Below are positions 1 through 8,166 of a DNA stretch of 64,000 nt, piece after piece. Position 1 is the first letter of the stretch, and every line of letters begins with the position of its first letter. The position numbers and the translations under genes are program-made. Where the stretch lies: assembly GCA_000696115.1 (NCBI GenBank), contig JJOH01000003.1, positions 429,027-493,026 on the forward strand, given 5' to 3'. This stretch comes from Streptomyces olindensis. GTDB taxonomy: Bacteria; Actinomycetota; Actinomycetes; Streptomycetales; Streptomycetaceae. The notes under the pieces were generated by a model. The model did no database searches. It saw nothing but the letters and a program-made list of their open reading frames with translations, and was not told the origin of the DNA.

Positions 1-375
1 ACCGAGGAAGAGGTCGGCGCCGGGCTGGAGGCCCTGGACAGCTTCAGCACCCTGTCGCTGGACGCCGAGCTCTCGGCCGACGACGACGGCTACAGCCTCG
101 CGGACACCCTCGGCGCGGCGGACTCGTCCTACGACGTCGTCGTCGACCGCGAGTCCGCCAAGGAGGGCCTGCGCCGCCTGCCGGAACGCGAGCGGGCCAT
201 CCTCTACATGCGGTTCTTCGAGGACATGACCCAGAGCCGCATCGCCGACCGCCTCGGCATCTCCCAGATGCACGTCTCCCGCCTCATCAGCCGCAGCTGC
301 GCCCGCGTGCGCGACGAGGTCCTGGGGCAGCGGACGGGCAACCGGGGCACCGGCGGCACCTCCACGACGGCCTGA
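1..375 (+). CDS. RNA polymerase sigma factor, SigB/SigF family (5' truncated by window edge)
   Basis: Only the last 124 codons are in the window; the frame is open from base 1 to a TGA. The visible part is the end of region 3 and region 4. The region 4 helix-turn-helix holds the hallmark runs LPERERAILYMRFFEDMTQS and RIADRLGISQMHVSRLIS, which contact the -35 element. This is the stress/sporulation sigma subfamily normally held inactive by an RsbW-type anti-sigma factor. It is closely similar to the complete sigma gene at 29381-30172. The C-terminal tail (rich in G and T) is non-conserved. A DUF5133 gene follows 25 bases later, then a strong terminator. Confidence 0.93.
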   Translation, partial: TEEEVGAGLEALDSFSTLSLDAELSADDDGYSLADTLGAADSSYDVVVDRESAKEGLRRLPERERAILYMRFFEDMTQSRIADRLGISQMHVSRLISRSCARVRDEVLGQRTGNRGTGGTSTTA

Positions 376-400
376 CCCCCGACCCCGAGGAGCGAACGAC

Positions 401-664
401 ATGCTGAGGCCCCATCCATCCGTGCTGCGCCGCCTGGTCGACGAGTACGAGGCGCTGACGGCCGCCGAGGCCGCGCGCGGACCGGCCGAGCAGAACCCGC
501 GGGTACGCGACCTGGCGTACACGCTGTGCGTGTCCACCGGAACCCGGGACGTCGGGCGCGCACTGGAGGCAGCGCACCAGTGGCTCGCGGCCGCACCCGC
601 ACCGGCCGGCGAGACCGCTGTCCTGGCCGGCGGACAGTACGTCCCGGTCACGGAGAACGCCTGA
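401..664 (+). CDS. DUF5133 domain-containing small protein
   Basis: This 87-residue cytoplasmic protein belongs to the Streptomyces DUF5133 family, recognised by the N-terminal MLRPHPSVLRRLVDEYEAL segment and the core LAYTLCVSTGTRDVGRAL. The function is unknown. A GAGGAG ribosome site lies about 8 bases before the ATG. It probably shares a transcript with the upstream sigma factor gene, since the gap is 25 bases and a 17-bp hairpin follows. A second family member at 24503-24859 sits upstream of glgE, so both copies lie next to stress or osmolyte genes. Confidence 0.82.
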   Translation: MLRPHPSVLRRLVDEYEALTAAEAARGPAEQNPRVRDLAYTLCVSTGTRDVGRALEAAHQWLAAAPAPAGETAVLAGGQYVPVTENA

Positions 665-709
665 CCGGAGTGTGTCTCCGGCGCGACGGGGAAGGCGAGA
701 GGCCGACCA

Positions 710-747
710 GGGTCCGGGCCGACGGCGGCAGCCGTCGGCCCGGACCC
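710..747 (+). terminator. Strong hairpin, probable terminator of the sigma factor-DUF5133 unit
   Basis: The left arm (710-726, GGGTCCGGGCCGACGGC) pairs perfectly with the right arm (731-747) around a 4-base loop. A 17-bp GC-only-mismatch-free stem 45 bases after a stop codon is the usual form of a Streptomyces terminator, which often lacks a U-tract. Confidence 0.75.
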
Positions 748-785
748 GTCTGCCAGGTGCGTGACCTGCGGGCCCGGGCCCGCGT

Positions 786-1028
786 GTAGGCACGTCCTGC
801 GCCCAGGCCGCCCGGGACGTCGCCCAGGTCACCGTGCGCGACGTGGAGAGCGACCCGGTGTTCACCGAGCCGGCCCGGCGGGCCATCCTCGAGGCCGGCA
901 GCAGGGCCTGCCACAGCGTTCCGCTGACCACCGCCTCCGGGCTCTGCGTCGGCATGGTCTCCGCCCACCTGGACCGCCCCCTGAGAGGCCTGACGACGAC
1001 CCAGACCGAGGCCCTCGGCACCGTGGGC
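786..1028 (+). pseudogene. GAF-domain protein remnant
   Basis: Reading in the frame of position 786 gives GTSCAQAARDVAQVTVRDVE, SDPVFTEPARRAILEAGSRA and VPLTTASGLCVGMVSAHLDR. These match the second half of the GAF domain found in Streptomyces GAF/ANTAR signalling proteins. No sensible start lies upstream, because the region before it is a terminator hairpin. The family match dies at about 1028, with no ANTAR or other output domain after it. It is therefore read as a fossil fragment rather than a working gene. The frame stays open into the DUF1206 gene, but the stretch 1030-1200 has no recognisable protein signature. Confidence 0.6.
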
Positions 1029-1211
1029 TCCACGCCCAGGGCCGCGCCGACCGGGGCTCGCGACTTCGGCGGTCCTGAACCCGGTGACGGACGCGACGCC
1101 GCCGCACACCCGAGGACACAGGTCCCGGACCTGACCGGAATCCCCTGGTCCGGAGGCCGGGCCGGGTGTGTGGCGGCCGAGCCGGGGCATCCGGAGTGCC
1201 GGGAGGTCGAC

Positions 1212-2045
1212 ATGGACACGAGTGCGTTGGCACAAGGTCGGTTCCGGGCCCGGCGAGCGGCGCGGGGTTCGGTGACCGAGGGGGCGGCGCGGGCGGGCCT
1301 CACCGCCCGGGGCGTGATCTATCTGCTCGTCGGTGCCCTGGCCCTGCAGATCGCCTTCGGCGACACCGGCGAGCAGGCCGACCGCGGGGGAGCCCTGGCG
1401 GAACTGGCGCAGCAGCCGTTCGGCGCGGTGCTGCTGTGGGCGCTGGGCATCGGGCTCGTCGGCATGGCCCTGTGGCGGCTGTCCGAGGCGCTCTTCGGCT
1501 CCGTCGGACAGGACGGCCGCAGCGCCCGCAAGCGGTTGCTGGCGACGGTCCGCTTCGCCTTCTACGTCTTCGTCGCCTACTCCGTGCTGTCCTTCGCGAC
1601 GAGCCGCGACCAGAGCGGCGGCTCCAGCGACCGGCAGTCCCGGGACGCCACCGCGCGGGCCCTGGAGCTGCCCGGCGGCCAGTGGCTGGTCGGCGCGGCC
1701 GGGATCGCGATCGTCGCCGCGGGCGGCTGGATCGGCGTACGGGCGGTGCTGCGCAAGTACCACGACAAGCTCCGGCTGGGGCAGATGAGCCACCGCACCC
1801 GGCAGCTGGTGGACGTCACCGGCGTGGCCGGCGGCGCCGCCCGAGGGCTGGTGTTCGCCGTGGCCGGCGTCTTCGCCGTCCGCGCCGCCGTCGACTACGA
1901 ACCCGACCGGGCCAAGGGCCTGGACGACACCCTGCGCAGCTTCGCCGACACCCCGCTCGGCCCCTGGCTGCTGGTCTGCGTCGCGGCCGGGCTCGTGCTG
2001 TTCGGCGTGTTCTCCTTCGCCATGGCCCGCTGGCGACGCGTCTGA
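1212..2045 (+). CDS. DUF1206 domain-containing integral membrane protein
   Basis: A 277-residue membrane protein with about six hydrophobic segments (near residues 35-52, 75-95, 112-132, 160-180, 205-225 and 250-270), arranged as three two-helix DUF1206 modules. Each module begins with a motif like LTARGVIYLLVGALAL or GAARGLVFAVAGVFAV. The function is unknown; the family is widespread in actinobacteria. The ATG at 1212 was chosen because GGGAGG lies 5 bases before it and the family homology begins there, although the frame remains open far upstream. It sits 22 bases before the next gene. Confidence 0.85.
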   Translation: MDTSALAQGRFRARRAARGSVTEGAARAGLTARGVIYLLVGALALQIAFGDTGEQADRGGALAELAQQPFGAVLLWALGIGLVGMALWRLSEALFGSVGQDGRSARKRLLATVRFAFYVFVAYSVLSFATSRDQSGGSSDRQSRDATARALELPGGQWLVGAAGIAIVAAGGWIGVRAVLRKYHDKLRLGQMSHRTRQLVDVTGVAGGAARGLVFAVAGVFAVRAAVDYEPDRAKGLDDTLRSFADTPLGPWLLVCVAAGLVLFGVFSFAMARWRRV

Positions 2046-2067
2046 GCCGCGTCGTGCGGGGAACACG

Positions 2068-2508
2068 ATGCGAATGAGCGATTCCGAGATTCCGCATGGC
2101 GACGGCCGGCCCGTGGACATGTACCTGGACCTCCTGCGCATCCGGATGGACACGGAGGACTACCGCCTCCTGATGCGCGTGGTGGAACCGGTCCTCGAGG
2201 CGATCGAGGAAGAGCGCCTGTCCAGCCTCGACTTCGCGCTCGACTCCGGGGGCGGCGACGAACTGCCCCAGGAGGTCCGTGACGAGGTGGCCCTCGTCAT
2301 CGCCACCGCCGTCACCGGCCGCCTGGACAACGAAGTGGTCGAACTCGACGTCGACGAGACCGGCCCGGTCAGGATCGTCACGGACGCGAACACCGCGTCC
2401 GACCCGGCCCGCCTCGGCGAGATAGCCGACTACATCAAGGAACGGCACCGGCAGACCGAGGAGCTGCGGGGCATCGCCGAGGTGAGCGGGCTGCCCACCG
2501 ACTTCTGA
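2068..2508 (+). CDS. Hypothetical acidic protein
   Basis: This 146-residue, strongly acidic, soluble protein was not recognised. It has no signal peptide, membrane segment or cysteine. The central part (SGGGDELPQEVRDEVALVIA) looks helical and the C-terminal part has ADYIKERHRQTEELRGIAEV. A GGGGA sequence lies about 6 bases before the first ATG; a second ATG two codons on (2074) is also possible. It follows the DUF1206 gene by 22 bases and probably shares its transcript. It converges on the FUSC gene with a 16-base gap. Confidence 0.7.
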   Translation: MRMSDSEIPHGDGRPVDMYLDLLRIRMDTEDYRLLMRVVEPVLEAIEEERLSSLDFALDSGGGDELPQEVRDEVALVIATAVTGRLDNEVVELDVDETGPVRIVTDANTASDPARLGEIADYIKERHRQTEELRGIAEVSGLPTDF

Positions 2509-2524
2509 CCGGCAGCGGCCCGCC

Positions 2525-4765
2525 TCACTTCCTGGGCGCCGCCACCGGCACGCCCAGCGGCCGGGCGAGGCCCACCACGGCCTCGTCCAGCCGCTCCAGG
2601 TGCCGCAGTACGCGGTCGGTGATCCGTCCGTAGCGCGGCGTGCCGGCGTCGGAGCCCAGCAGCGAGGCGATGCTCGGCCCGGTCTCGACCTCGGCACCGG
2701 CGTGCTCGTCCGCGACCCGGGCGGCGATCGTCCCGATGTTGCGCACGGTGCGCCCGGCGGCGCCGCGCAGCCGTGGATCCGCCGCGATCGAGGGATGCGT
2801 GGGCAGCAGCTCGGCGGTCGCCGCCAGGGTCCGCGCGTGATACGCGCACGTCTCCAGCAGCGCCACCACGTACCGGGCGGTGTGGCGCCGGGCCCGCAGC
2901 GGCGTGACCGGGTGGGTCAGCGGCTGTGTGGCGGCCCGCAGGTCGGCCAGCGCCTGGTCCAGGTCGCGCGCCTGGTCCAGCAGGTCGTCCGCGGGCCCGC
3001 CGCTGAGCTGGCCGACCGCCGCCTCCGTGACGGCGGCCAGCCGGTCCAGCACGGTGCCGAGCAGCTCGTTCGTACGGCGGTCCGTGCGCACCGGCAGCAC
3101 GAGCGCCGCCGCGACCACCCCGCAGGCCGCACCGAGCGCCGTCTCCTCGACCCGCAGCACGAGCACGTCGAGGCTGTAGGTGTGCAGCAGCGTGTACAGC
3201 AGCCCGAGCATCGCGGTGACGAAGAACGACATCAGCGTGTACGACAGCGGCGCCACATAGAACATCGCGAAGATCAGCACCAGGACCAGCGCGAACGCTG
3301 TCCAGGTGTGCTGCCCGACCAGACCGGCCAGCACGATGCCGGCCACCACGCCGAACACCGTGCCCAGCAGCCGCCGGTAGCCCTTGACCAGGATCTCTCC
3401 CGTCGAGGCGGTGTTCAGGAAAACGATCCAGCACGTCAGCACCGCCCAGTACCAGCGCTGCGTGGACAGCAGCTCGCCGCCCACGATGGCCAGCGTCGAC
3501 CCGACGGCGACCTGCACGGCCGCGCGCGTGGTGGGACGCCGCAGACCCGTCTGCTCCTCCTGCGCCGCCTCCTCGCCGCCGTCGATCGCGGCGTCCTCGG
3601 CGTCCAGCTCCTCCCGGGAGCGGGCGGTGGCGGGGGAGTCGTCCGACTCGTCCTGCGGGCCGTCCAGCGCGATCCGCAGCCCCAGCACCGCCCGCGCGGC
3701 CTCGCCGATGCCCCGGAAGACGTCCTGGACGGCGCTCGGGGCGGGGGGCAGGTTCTCCTCGTCCCGGTAGCCGAGGAGCCGGTTGCGGACATGGGCCAGT
3801 GCGGTGCCCGCGTCACCGCTGCCCGCCCGCAGCACGAGCGTGCGCAGTGCCCGCAGATCACGGCGGAGCGTGGCGGTGGCCTCGTCCGGCAGGGCCGGCT
3901 GTCCCACCGACGGGGCGGGCGCGCCCGGCAGGTGCAGGGTCAGCGTGTCGGCCCGTTCCGCGCTGCGGGCCGACAGCAGCAGCAGACCCAGCCGCTCGGC
4001 GGCGATCTCCGCGTCCGCGATCCGGCGCTGCACCAGCCGCGCCACCGACTCGTCGGGCGTGCCCTCCTCCAGCCGCGCCTGGATCATCATCGCCGTCTCG
4101 TGCAGCCGGGCGGTGCCCTCCCGCACGGCGTCGAGCGCCTTGTCCATCTCGTCCGCGCCGGCGTCCAGCAGGTCGAGCTGCGCGGACACCAGCTGCGCCA
4201 GCCGGGCCCGGAAGGCCATCCGCAGCCGCAGCAGCACGCCCGCGGGGGTGGCGGGCACGACCGCGAACCGCATCACGGCACTGGAGGCGAACGCCAGGGC
4301 GATGGCGCCGCACAGCACGGGCAGCGCCGAGACGGTGGCGCCGACGAACAGGGACAGGAAGTAGACCTGGAAGCCGATCAGCCCCAGCGCGGTGCCGCGG
4401 TCACCGAACCGCCTGCCGTAGACCGCGCAGAAGATCAGGACGACGAAGAAGACGTCACCGACGAGGAGACGCGCGTTCAGCACCGCGCCCAGGGACACCG
4501 ACGCCAGCGCCACCGGCAGTCCCAGCGCCAGGGTCACCGCCTGGGCGCCGAGCTGCTTCTCCCGGATGGCGAAGGTGGCGACCATCGCCGCCATGGCCCC
4601 CGCCACCAGATGGTGCACATCGGCCCGCAGCAGGGAGAGCACGGCCAGGGTGAGGGCGATGGCGCCGACCGTCCGCAGTCCGGCCGTCAGGCGCAGCAGC
4701 CCGGGGTCGGAGGCCGCGATCCGGTCCCGCAGTCGTGTCCGCACCGAGCGTCCCGCTGCCCTCAC
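2525..4765 (-). CDS. FUSC family inner membrane protein (aromatic acid exporter-like)
   Basis: A 746-residue protein with the FUSC layout: an N-terminal membrane block (about residues 25-185), a long soluble helical domain (185-400) and a second membrane block (400-560). The second block contains TQRWYWAVLTCWIVF and GYRRLLGTVFGVVAGIVLAG, a signature of the fusaric-acid-resistance/YccS/AaeB superfamily. A C-terminal helical domain follows. Such proteins are proposed proton-driven exporters of aromatic acids or other organic compounds; the substrate here is unknown. The start is a GTG with GGGAGAG about 11 bases upstream. It stands alone, converging on the preceding hypothetical gene. Confidence 0.85.
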   Translation of the reverse strand: MRAAGRSVRTRLRDRIAASDPGLLRLTAGLRTVGAIALTLAVLSLLRADVHHLVAGAMAAMVATFAIREKQLGAQAVTLALGLPVALASVSLGAVLNARLLVGDVFFVVLIFCAVYGRRFGDRGTALGLIGFQVYFLSLFVGATVSALPVLCGAIALAFASSAVMRFAVVPATPAGVLLRLRMAFRARLAQLVSAQLDLLDAGADEMDKALDAVREGTARLHETAMMIQARLEEGTPDESVARLVQRRIADAEIAAERLGLLLLSARSAERADTLTLHLPGAPAPSVGQPALPDEATATLRRDLRALRTLVLRAGSGDAGTALAHVRNRLLGYRDEENLPPAPSAVQDVFRGIGEAARAVLGLRIALDGPQDESDDSPATARSREELDAEDAAIDGGEEAAQEEQTGLRRPTTRAAVQVAVGSTLAIVGGELLSTQRWYWAVLTCWIVFLNTASTGEILVKGYRRLLGTVFGVVAGIVLAGLVGQHTWTAFALVLVLIFAMFYVAPLSYTLMSFFVTAMLGLLYTLLHTYSLDVLVLRVEETALGAACGVVAAALVLPVRTDRRTNELLGTVLDRLAAVTEAAVGQLSGGPADDLLDQARDLDQALADLRAATQPLTHPVTPLRARRHTARYVVALLETCAYHARTLAATAELLPTHPSIAADPRLRGAAGRTVRNIGTIAARVADEHAGAEVETGPSIASLLGSDAGTPRYGRITDRVLRHLERLDEAVVGLARPLGVPVAAPRK

Positions 4766-4856
4766 GCCGCCGCACTCTCTCCCGACTCGCCCTCACACCA
4801 AGATCCGCACCTCAGCATGTCATGCCACGAGCGGAGGCTCCCGTCCGGGCCGGGCG

Positions 4857-6230
4857 CTACTCCTGCCGGCCGGTTCCCTCGACGTGCTCCCGGACCTGCT
4901 CCGGCGTCAGATAGGCGTCCGTGTACTCGAAGTCCTTGAGCCGGGCGGCCTTGCGGGCCTGGAACCCCGTGCGGACGAAGTCGTCGCCCGCGACCGCGTT
5001 GAGCAGCCAGTTCGTCATCACTCGCGTCTTGGCCACGTTGGTGCGCAACGCCGACCAGTGGTACCCGCGGGCCACGGCCTGGGCGGGCAGGCCGCGCAGT
5101 TCGATGCCCAGCGGCTTGGAGACCGCGTCGGTGCCGCCCAGGTCGACGACGAGCCCGAGGTCCTTGTGCACGTACGGCTTCATCGCCTGGCCCCGCAGCG
5201 TCGCGATGACGTTGTCGGCGACGTGCCGGCCCTGCCGCAGCGCGTGCTGCGCGGTGGGCGGGCACATGGCGCTGTCGTCGCCCTTGGCCAGGTCGGGCAC
5301 GGCGGCCGAGTCGCCGAGCGCGAACACCCCGTCGTTGCCGGGCAGGTTCATCTCGGGGGCGACCGCCAGCCGCCCCTTCACCGTCTCCGCGCCGAGCGTG
5401 GCGATGAGGGGACTGGCGACGACCCCGGCGGTCCAGATGAGCGTGCGGGTCGGGACCACCCGCCCGTCGGTGAAGGTGACCTCCTCCGGACCCGCCTTGG
5501 CGATGGAGGTGCCCAGGGAGATCTCGATGCCCCGCCGGCGCAGGATCTCCTGTGCGCTGCTGCCGAGCTTCTCACCGAGCTCCGGCATCAGCTTCGGCGC
5601 GATGTCGATCAGATGCCACTTGATCAGCCCGGGGTCCAGCCGCGGGTAGCGCTTGACGGCGGCGTGCGTCAGCCGCTGCAGGCACGCCGCGGTCTCGGTG
5701 CCCGCGTAGCCGCCGCCGACCACCACGAACTGCAGCCGCGAGGCACGCTCCTCGGGGTCCTGGCTCGCGTCGGCCAGGTCCAGCTGGGAGATGACGTGGT
5801 CACGGATGTACGCGGCCTCGGCGAGCGTCTTCATCCCGAACGCGTGCTCCGTCAGCCCCGGGATGTCGAAGGTCCGGGTGATGCTGCCGGGGGCCAGCAC
5901 GATGTAGTCGTACGGCTCGTTGACGATCCGGTCGGTGATGGTGCGGATGACGCACACCTTCGCCTTCAGGTCGACGCCGATGGCGCCGCCCGGAATGATC
6001 CGCGTGCGGTACTTCTTGCTGCGGCGCAGGGAGACCGCGATCGACTGCGGTGTCAGCACCCCGGAGGCGACCTGGGGGAGCAGCGGCAGGTAGAGCTGGT
6101 AGGCGAACGGCGTCACCAGCGTGACGTCGGCCTCGTCCGGGGAGAGTTTCCGTTCCAGACGGCGGACGCTCTCCACGCCGGCGAAGCCTGCGCCAACCAC
6201 CAGGATCCTGGGTCGTGTCACGGTGTTCAT
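4857..6230 (-). CDS. ndh: Type II NADH dehydrogenase (NAD(P)/FAD-dependent oxidoreductase)
   Basis: A 457-residue flavoprotein that would move electrons from NADH to menaquinone at the membrane face without pumping protons. The FAD Rossmann motif VVGAGFAGVESVRRLE is near residue 11. The NADH-binding motif VVGGGYAGTETAACL is near residue 170. The second FAD motif GVFALGDSAAVPD is near residue 305. Length fits Ndh-2 enzymes. AAAGGG lies only 2 bases before the ATG at 6230 but about 11 bases before an in-frame GTG at 6221, so the true start may be 6221. It is monocistronic, with a 208-base upstream gap in which no further gene is seen. Confidence 0.88.
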   Translation of the reverse strand: MNTVTRPRILVVGAGFAGVESVRRLERKLSPDEADVTLVTPFAYQLYLPLLPQVASGVLTPQSIAVSLRRSKKYRTRIIPGGAIGVDLKAKVCVIRTITDRIVNEPYDYIVLAPGSITRTFDIPGLTEHAFGMKTLAEAAYIRDHVISQLDLADASQDPEERASRLQFVVVGGGYAGTETAACLQRLTHAAVKRYPRLDPGLIKWHLIDIAPKLMPELGEKLGSSAQEILRRRGIEISLGTSIAKAGPEEVTFTDGRVVPTRTLIWTAGVVASPLIATLGAETVKGRLAVAPEMNLPGNDGVFALGDSAAVPDLAKGDDSAMCPPTAQHALRQGRHVADNVIATLRGQAMKPYVHKDLGLVVDLGGTDAVSKPLGIELRGLPAQAVARGYHWSALRTNVAKTRVMTNWLLNAVAGDDFVRTGFQARKAARLKDFEYTDAYLTPEQVREHVEGTGRQE

Positions 6231-6438
6231 CCCTTTCTGCGGCTCCAGGCGGTCTGCCTCGAACGCCTTTCGACTGCCCCTGGATCGCTGGTTCGCACCC
6301 CTTCGATCCCACCGCTTGCCCGACGGGTACGCCAGTCGGACGTGGCAGGCAGACGAACGCGTCGATCACCACCATGCCCGCACCGTGGCCGAAAAGCACC
6401 AGGCGGGAGTGAAGAACGCGTGCACACCGGGCCCGCCG

Positions 6439-8166
6439 TCAGGAGGCGGCGTCCCCCCGGAGGTGACACAGCAGCAGGCACACGTCGTCGTCGCGCTCGG
6501 AATCGCTCAGCAGCGGATGCAGGATCCGGTCCGCCGAGCCCTCCAGGTCCGCGTCCAGCTCCCCGGAACGGAACCCGCCGAGCGCCGTGGCCAGCCGCCC
6601 GATGCCCGGGTCTATGCCCTGCGCGCGCCGCTCCACCAGGCCGTCCGTGTACAGCGCGAGCGTCGAGCCGGGCGCCACCCGCACCGTGTGGTCGGCGATC
6701 TCCTGGGTGAGCGGGATGCCGAGCATGGCGCCGGGCTTGGCGTCCAGGACGCGCACGCTGCCGTCGGCCAGGCGCAGCACCGGCGGTGGATGCCCCGCGG
6801 CGGCCCAGGTCAGCGTGGGCTCGTCCGGGTGGAACCGGGCGATGACGGCGGTGGCGTACAGATCCGGCTGCAGATGGTGCAGGAACCGGTGCAGCCGGGT
6901 CAGCAGCCGGCCCGGGCTGTCGCCGTCGACGGCGTACGCCCGCAGCGCGGTGCGCAACTGGCTCATCATGACGGCCGCGTGCAGCCCGTGCCCGGTCACG
7001 TCGCCGACGACGGTGATCAGCCCGCCGTCCCGCTGGGGGAAGGCGTCGTACCAGTCACCGCCGATGTTCAGCCCGTGCGTGGCGGGCAGGTACCGCGCGG
7101 CCAGGCTGAGGCCGGGCGTGGCCGGCAGATCCGTGAGCAGGGCGCGCTGCAGCGTCTCGGCGATGTCGCGGTTGTGCTCGAAGCGCCGCGCGTTGTCGAT
7201 CGCGATGCTGGCCCGGCGGGTCAGCTCGATCAGCATCACCGCGTCGTCCGGGTCCCAGCGCGCACCGGGCGGTGACAGCGTCAGCACGCCCAGCGGCGCC
7301 CGCCGCGTCGGCAGCGGCACGCACAGCAGCGGCCGCGTGGGATCCAGCGCGGACGGCGGCTGGTCGTCGACCCCGGGCAGGTTGCCGGGATGGTCCGCGG
7401 CGTACTGGGGCCGCCCGGTGCGGGCCGCGACCACGGCGGCGGCCGGATGCGGCGCCGAGCGGTGCTTGTCGTCCTCGTGGTCGAACAGCCAGACGTCGAC
7501 GCTGCTCGCGTACTCCGGCACCAGCAGGTCCGGCAGCCGCCGCACGATCTCCTCGTGGTTGAGGGAGGCCGTCAGCACGGCGCTCGCGTCCGCGAGGAAC
7601 GTCAGTCTGCGGCGGGCGCTCTCCGCCTCGTTGCGGGCGCTGCGCTCGGCGGCGAAGGCCTCGCGCTGGGCCCGGCCCGCCGCGTCCAGCTCGGCGTGCA
7701 GCGCCAGGACGCCCTGGTTGGTCTGGTGCAGCTCCTCGCGGTGGAAGGCGACCAGATCCTCCTGCTCGGTGAGCTTGTCCAGCACCACGGCCGTGTCCTC
7801 GTCGGCGCCGAGCAGCGCCTCCGCGAGGGCGGCCGGGTCGTCGGCGACGCTGCCGCCCTCCGCGGCGTGGGCCGCCTCCGGGCAGGGGACCGTGACCTCC
7901 CAGGGCGGCTCCCCGGCGGCGCACGCGTCCGGCGACGGGGTCACCACGGCGTGCAGCAGGCCCTCCTCGGCGGGAGACCCGGCGAGGTTCAGGGTGAGCA
8001 CCCAGGTGCCGCCCTTGGTGAGGCACTGGCGCAGCTGGGCGCTGAGGGCGGTGGCCAGCCTGGTCCGTTCCAGGGTGGGCACGCCGTAGGCCGCGGCCAG
8101 GCGCGCGAGGGCGATGCGGGCGCGGGCCGCGTCGGTGACGGTGGTGATCTGCCAAGTGCGCATCAT
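6439..8166 (-). CDS. RsbU-like SpoIIE family serine phosphatase with GAF domain
   Basis: A 575-residue regulator. Residues 1-130 look like a degenerate HATPase fold. A charged coiled coil (about 140-210) precedes a GAF domain (about 205-345) and a PP2C/SpoIIE phosphatase domain (about 365-570). Metal-binding aspartates are seen in GGDWYDAF, VVGDVTGHG and LYTDGLVERR. Such enzymes dephosphorylate RsbV-type STAS proteins so that they capture the anti-sigma factor. The ATG overlaps the upstream stop as ATGA, and the frame stays open well upstream only as an artefact of high GC. It is the last gene of the rsbRST-type operon; a likely substrate is the STAS protein at 11896-12297 (inference). Confidence 0.87.
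   Translation of the reverse strand: MMRTWQITTVTDAARARIALARLAAAYGVPTLERTRLATALSAQLRQCLTKGGTWVLTLNLAGSPAEEGLLHAVVTPSPDACAAGEPPWEVTVPCPEAAHAAEGGSVADDPAALAEALLGADEDTAVVLDKLTEQEDLVAFHREELHQTNQGVLALHAELDAAGRAQREAFAAERSARNEAESARRRLTFLADASAVLTASLNHEEIVRRLPDLLVPEYASSVDVWLFDHEDDKHRSAPHPAAAVVAARTGRPQYAADHPGNLPGVDDQPPSALDPTRPLLCVPLPTRRAPLGVLTLSPPGARWDPDDAVMLIELTRRASIAIDNARRFEHNRDIAETLQRALLTDLPATPGLSLAARYLPATHGLNIGGDWYDAFPQRDGGLITVVGDVTGHGLHAAVMMSQLRTALRAYAVDGDSPGRLLTRLHRFLHHLQPDLYATAVIARFHPDEPTLTWAAAGHPPPVLRLADGSVRVLDAKPGAMLGIPLTQEIADHTVRVAPGSTLALYTDGLVERRAQGIDPGIGRLATALGGFRSGELDADLEGSADRILHPLLSDSERDDDVCLLLCHLRGDAAS

Noticed and set aside
648..2153. Long open frames antisense to the DUF1206 gene and similar ones opposite most genes
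   Set aside because: At this GC content, reverse frames stay open by codon bias. They lack ribosome sites and family motifs, and lie opposite well-supported genes.
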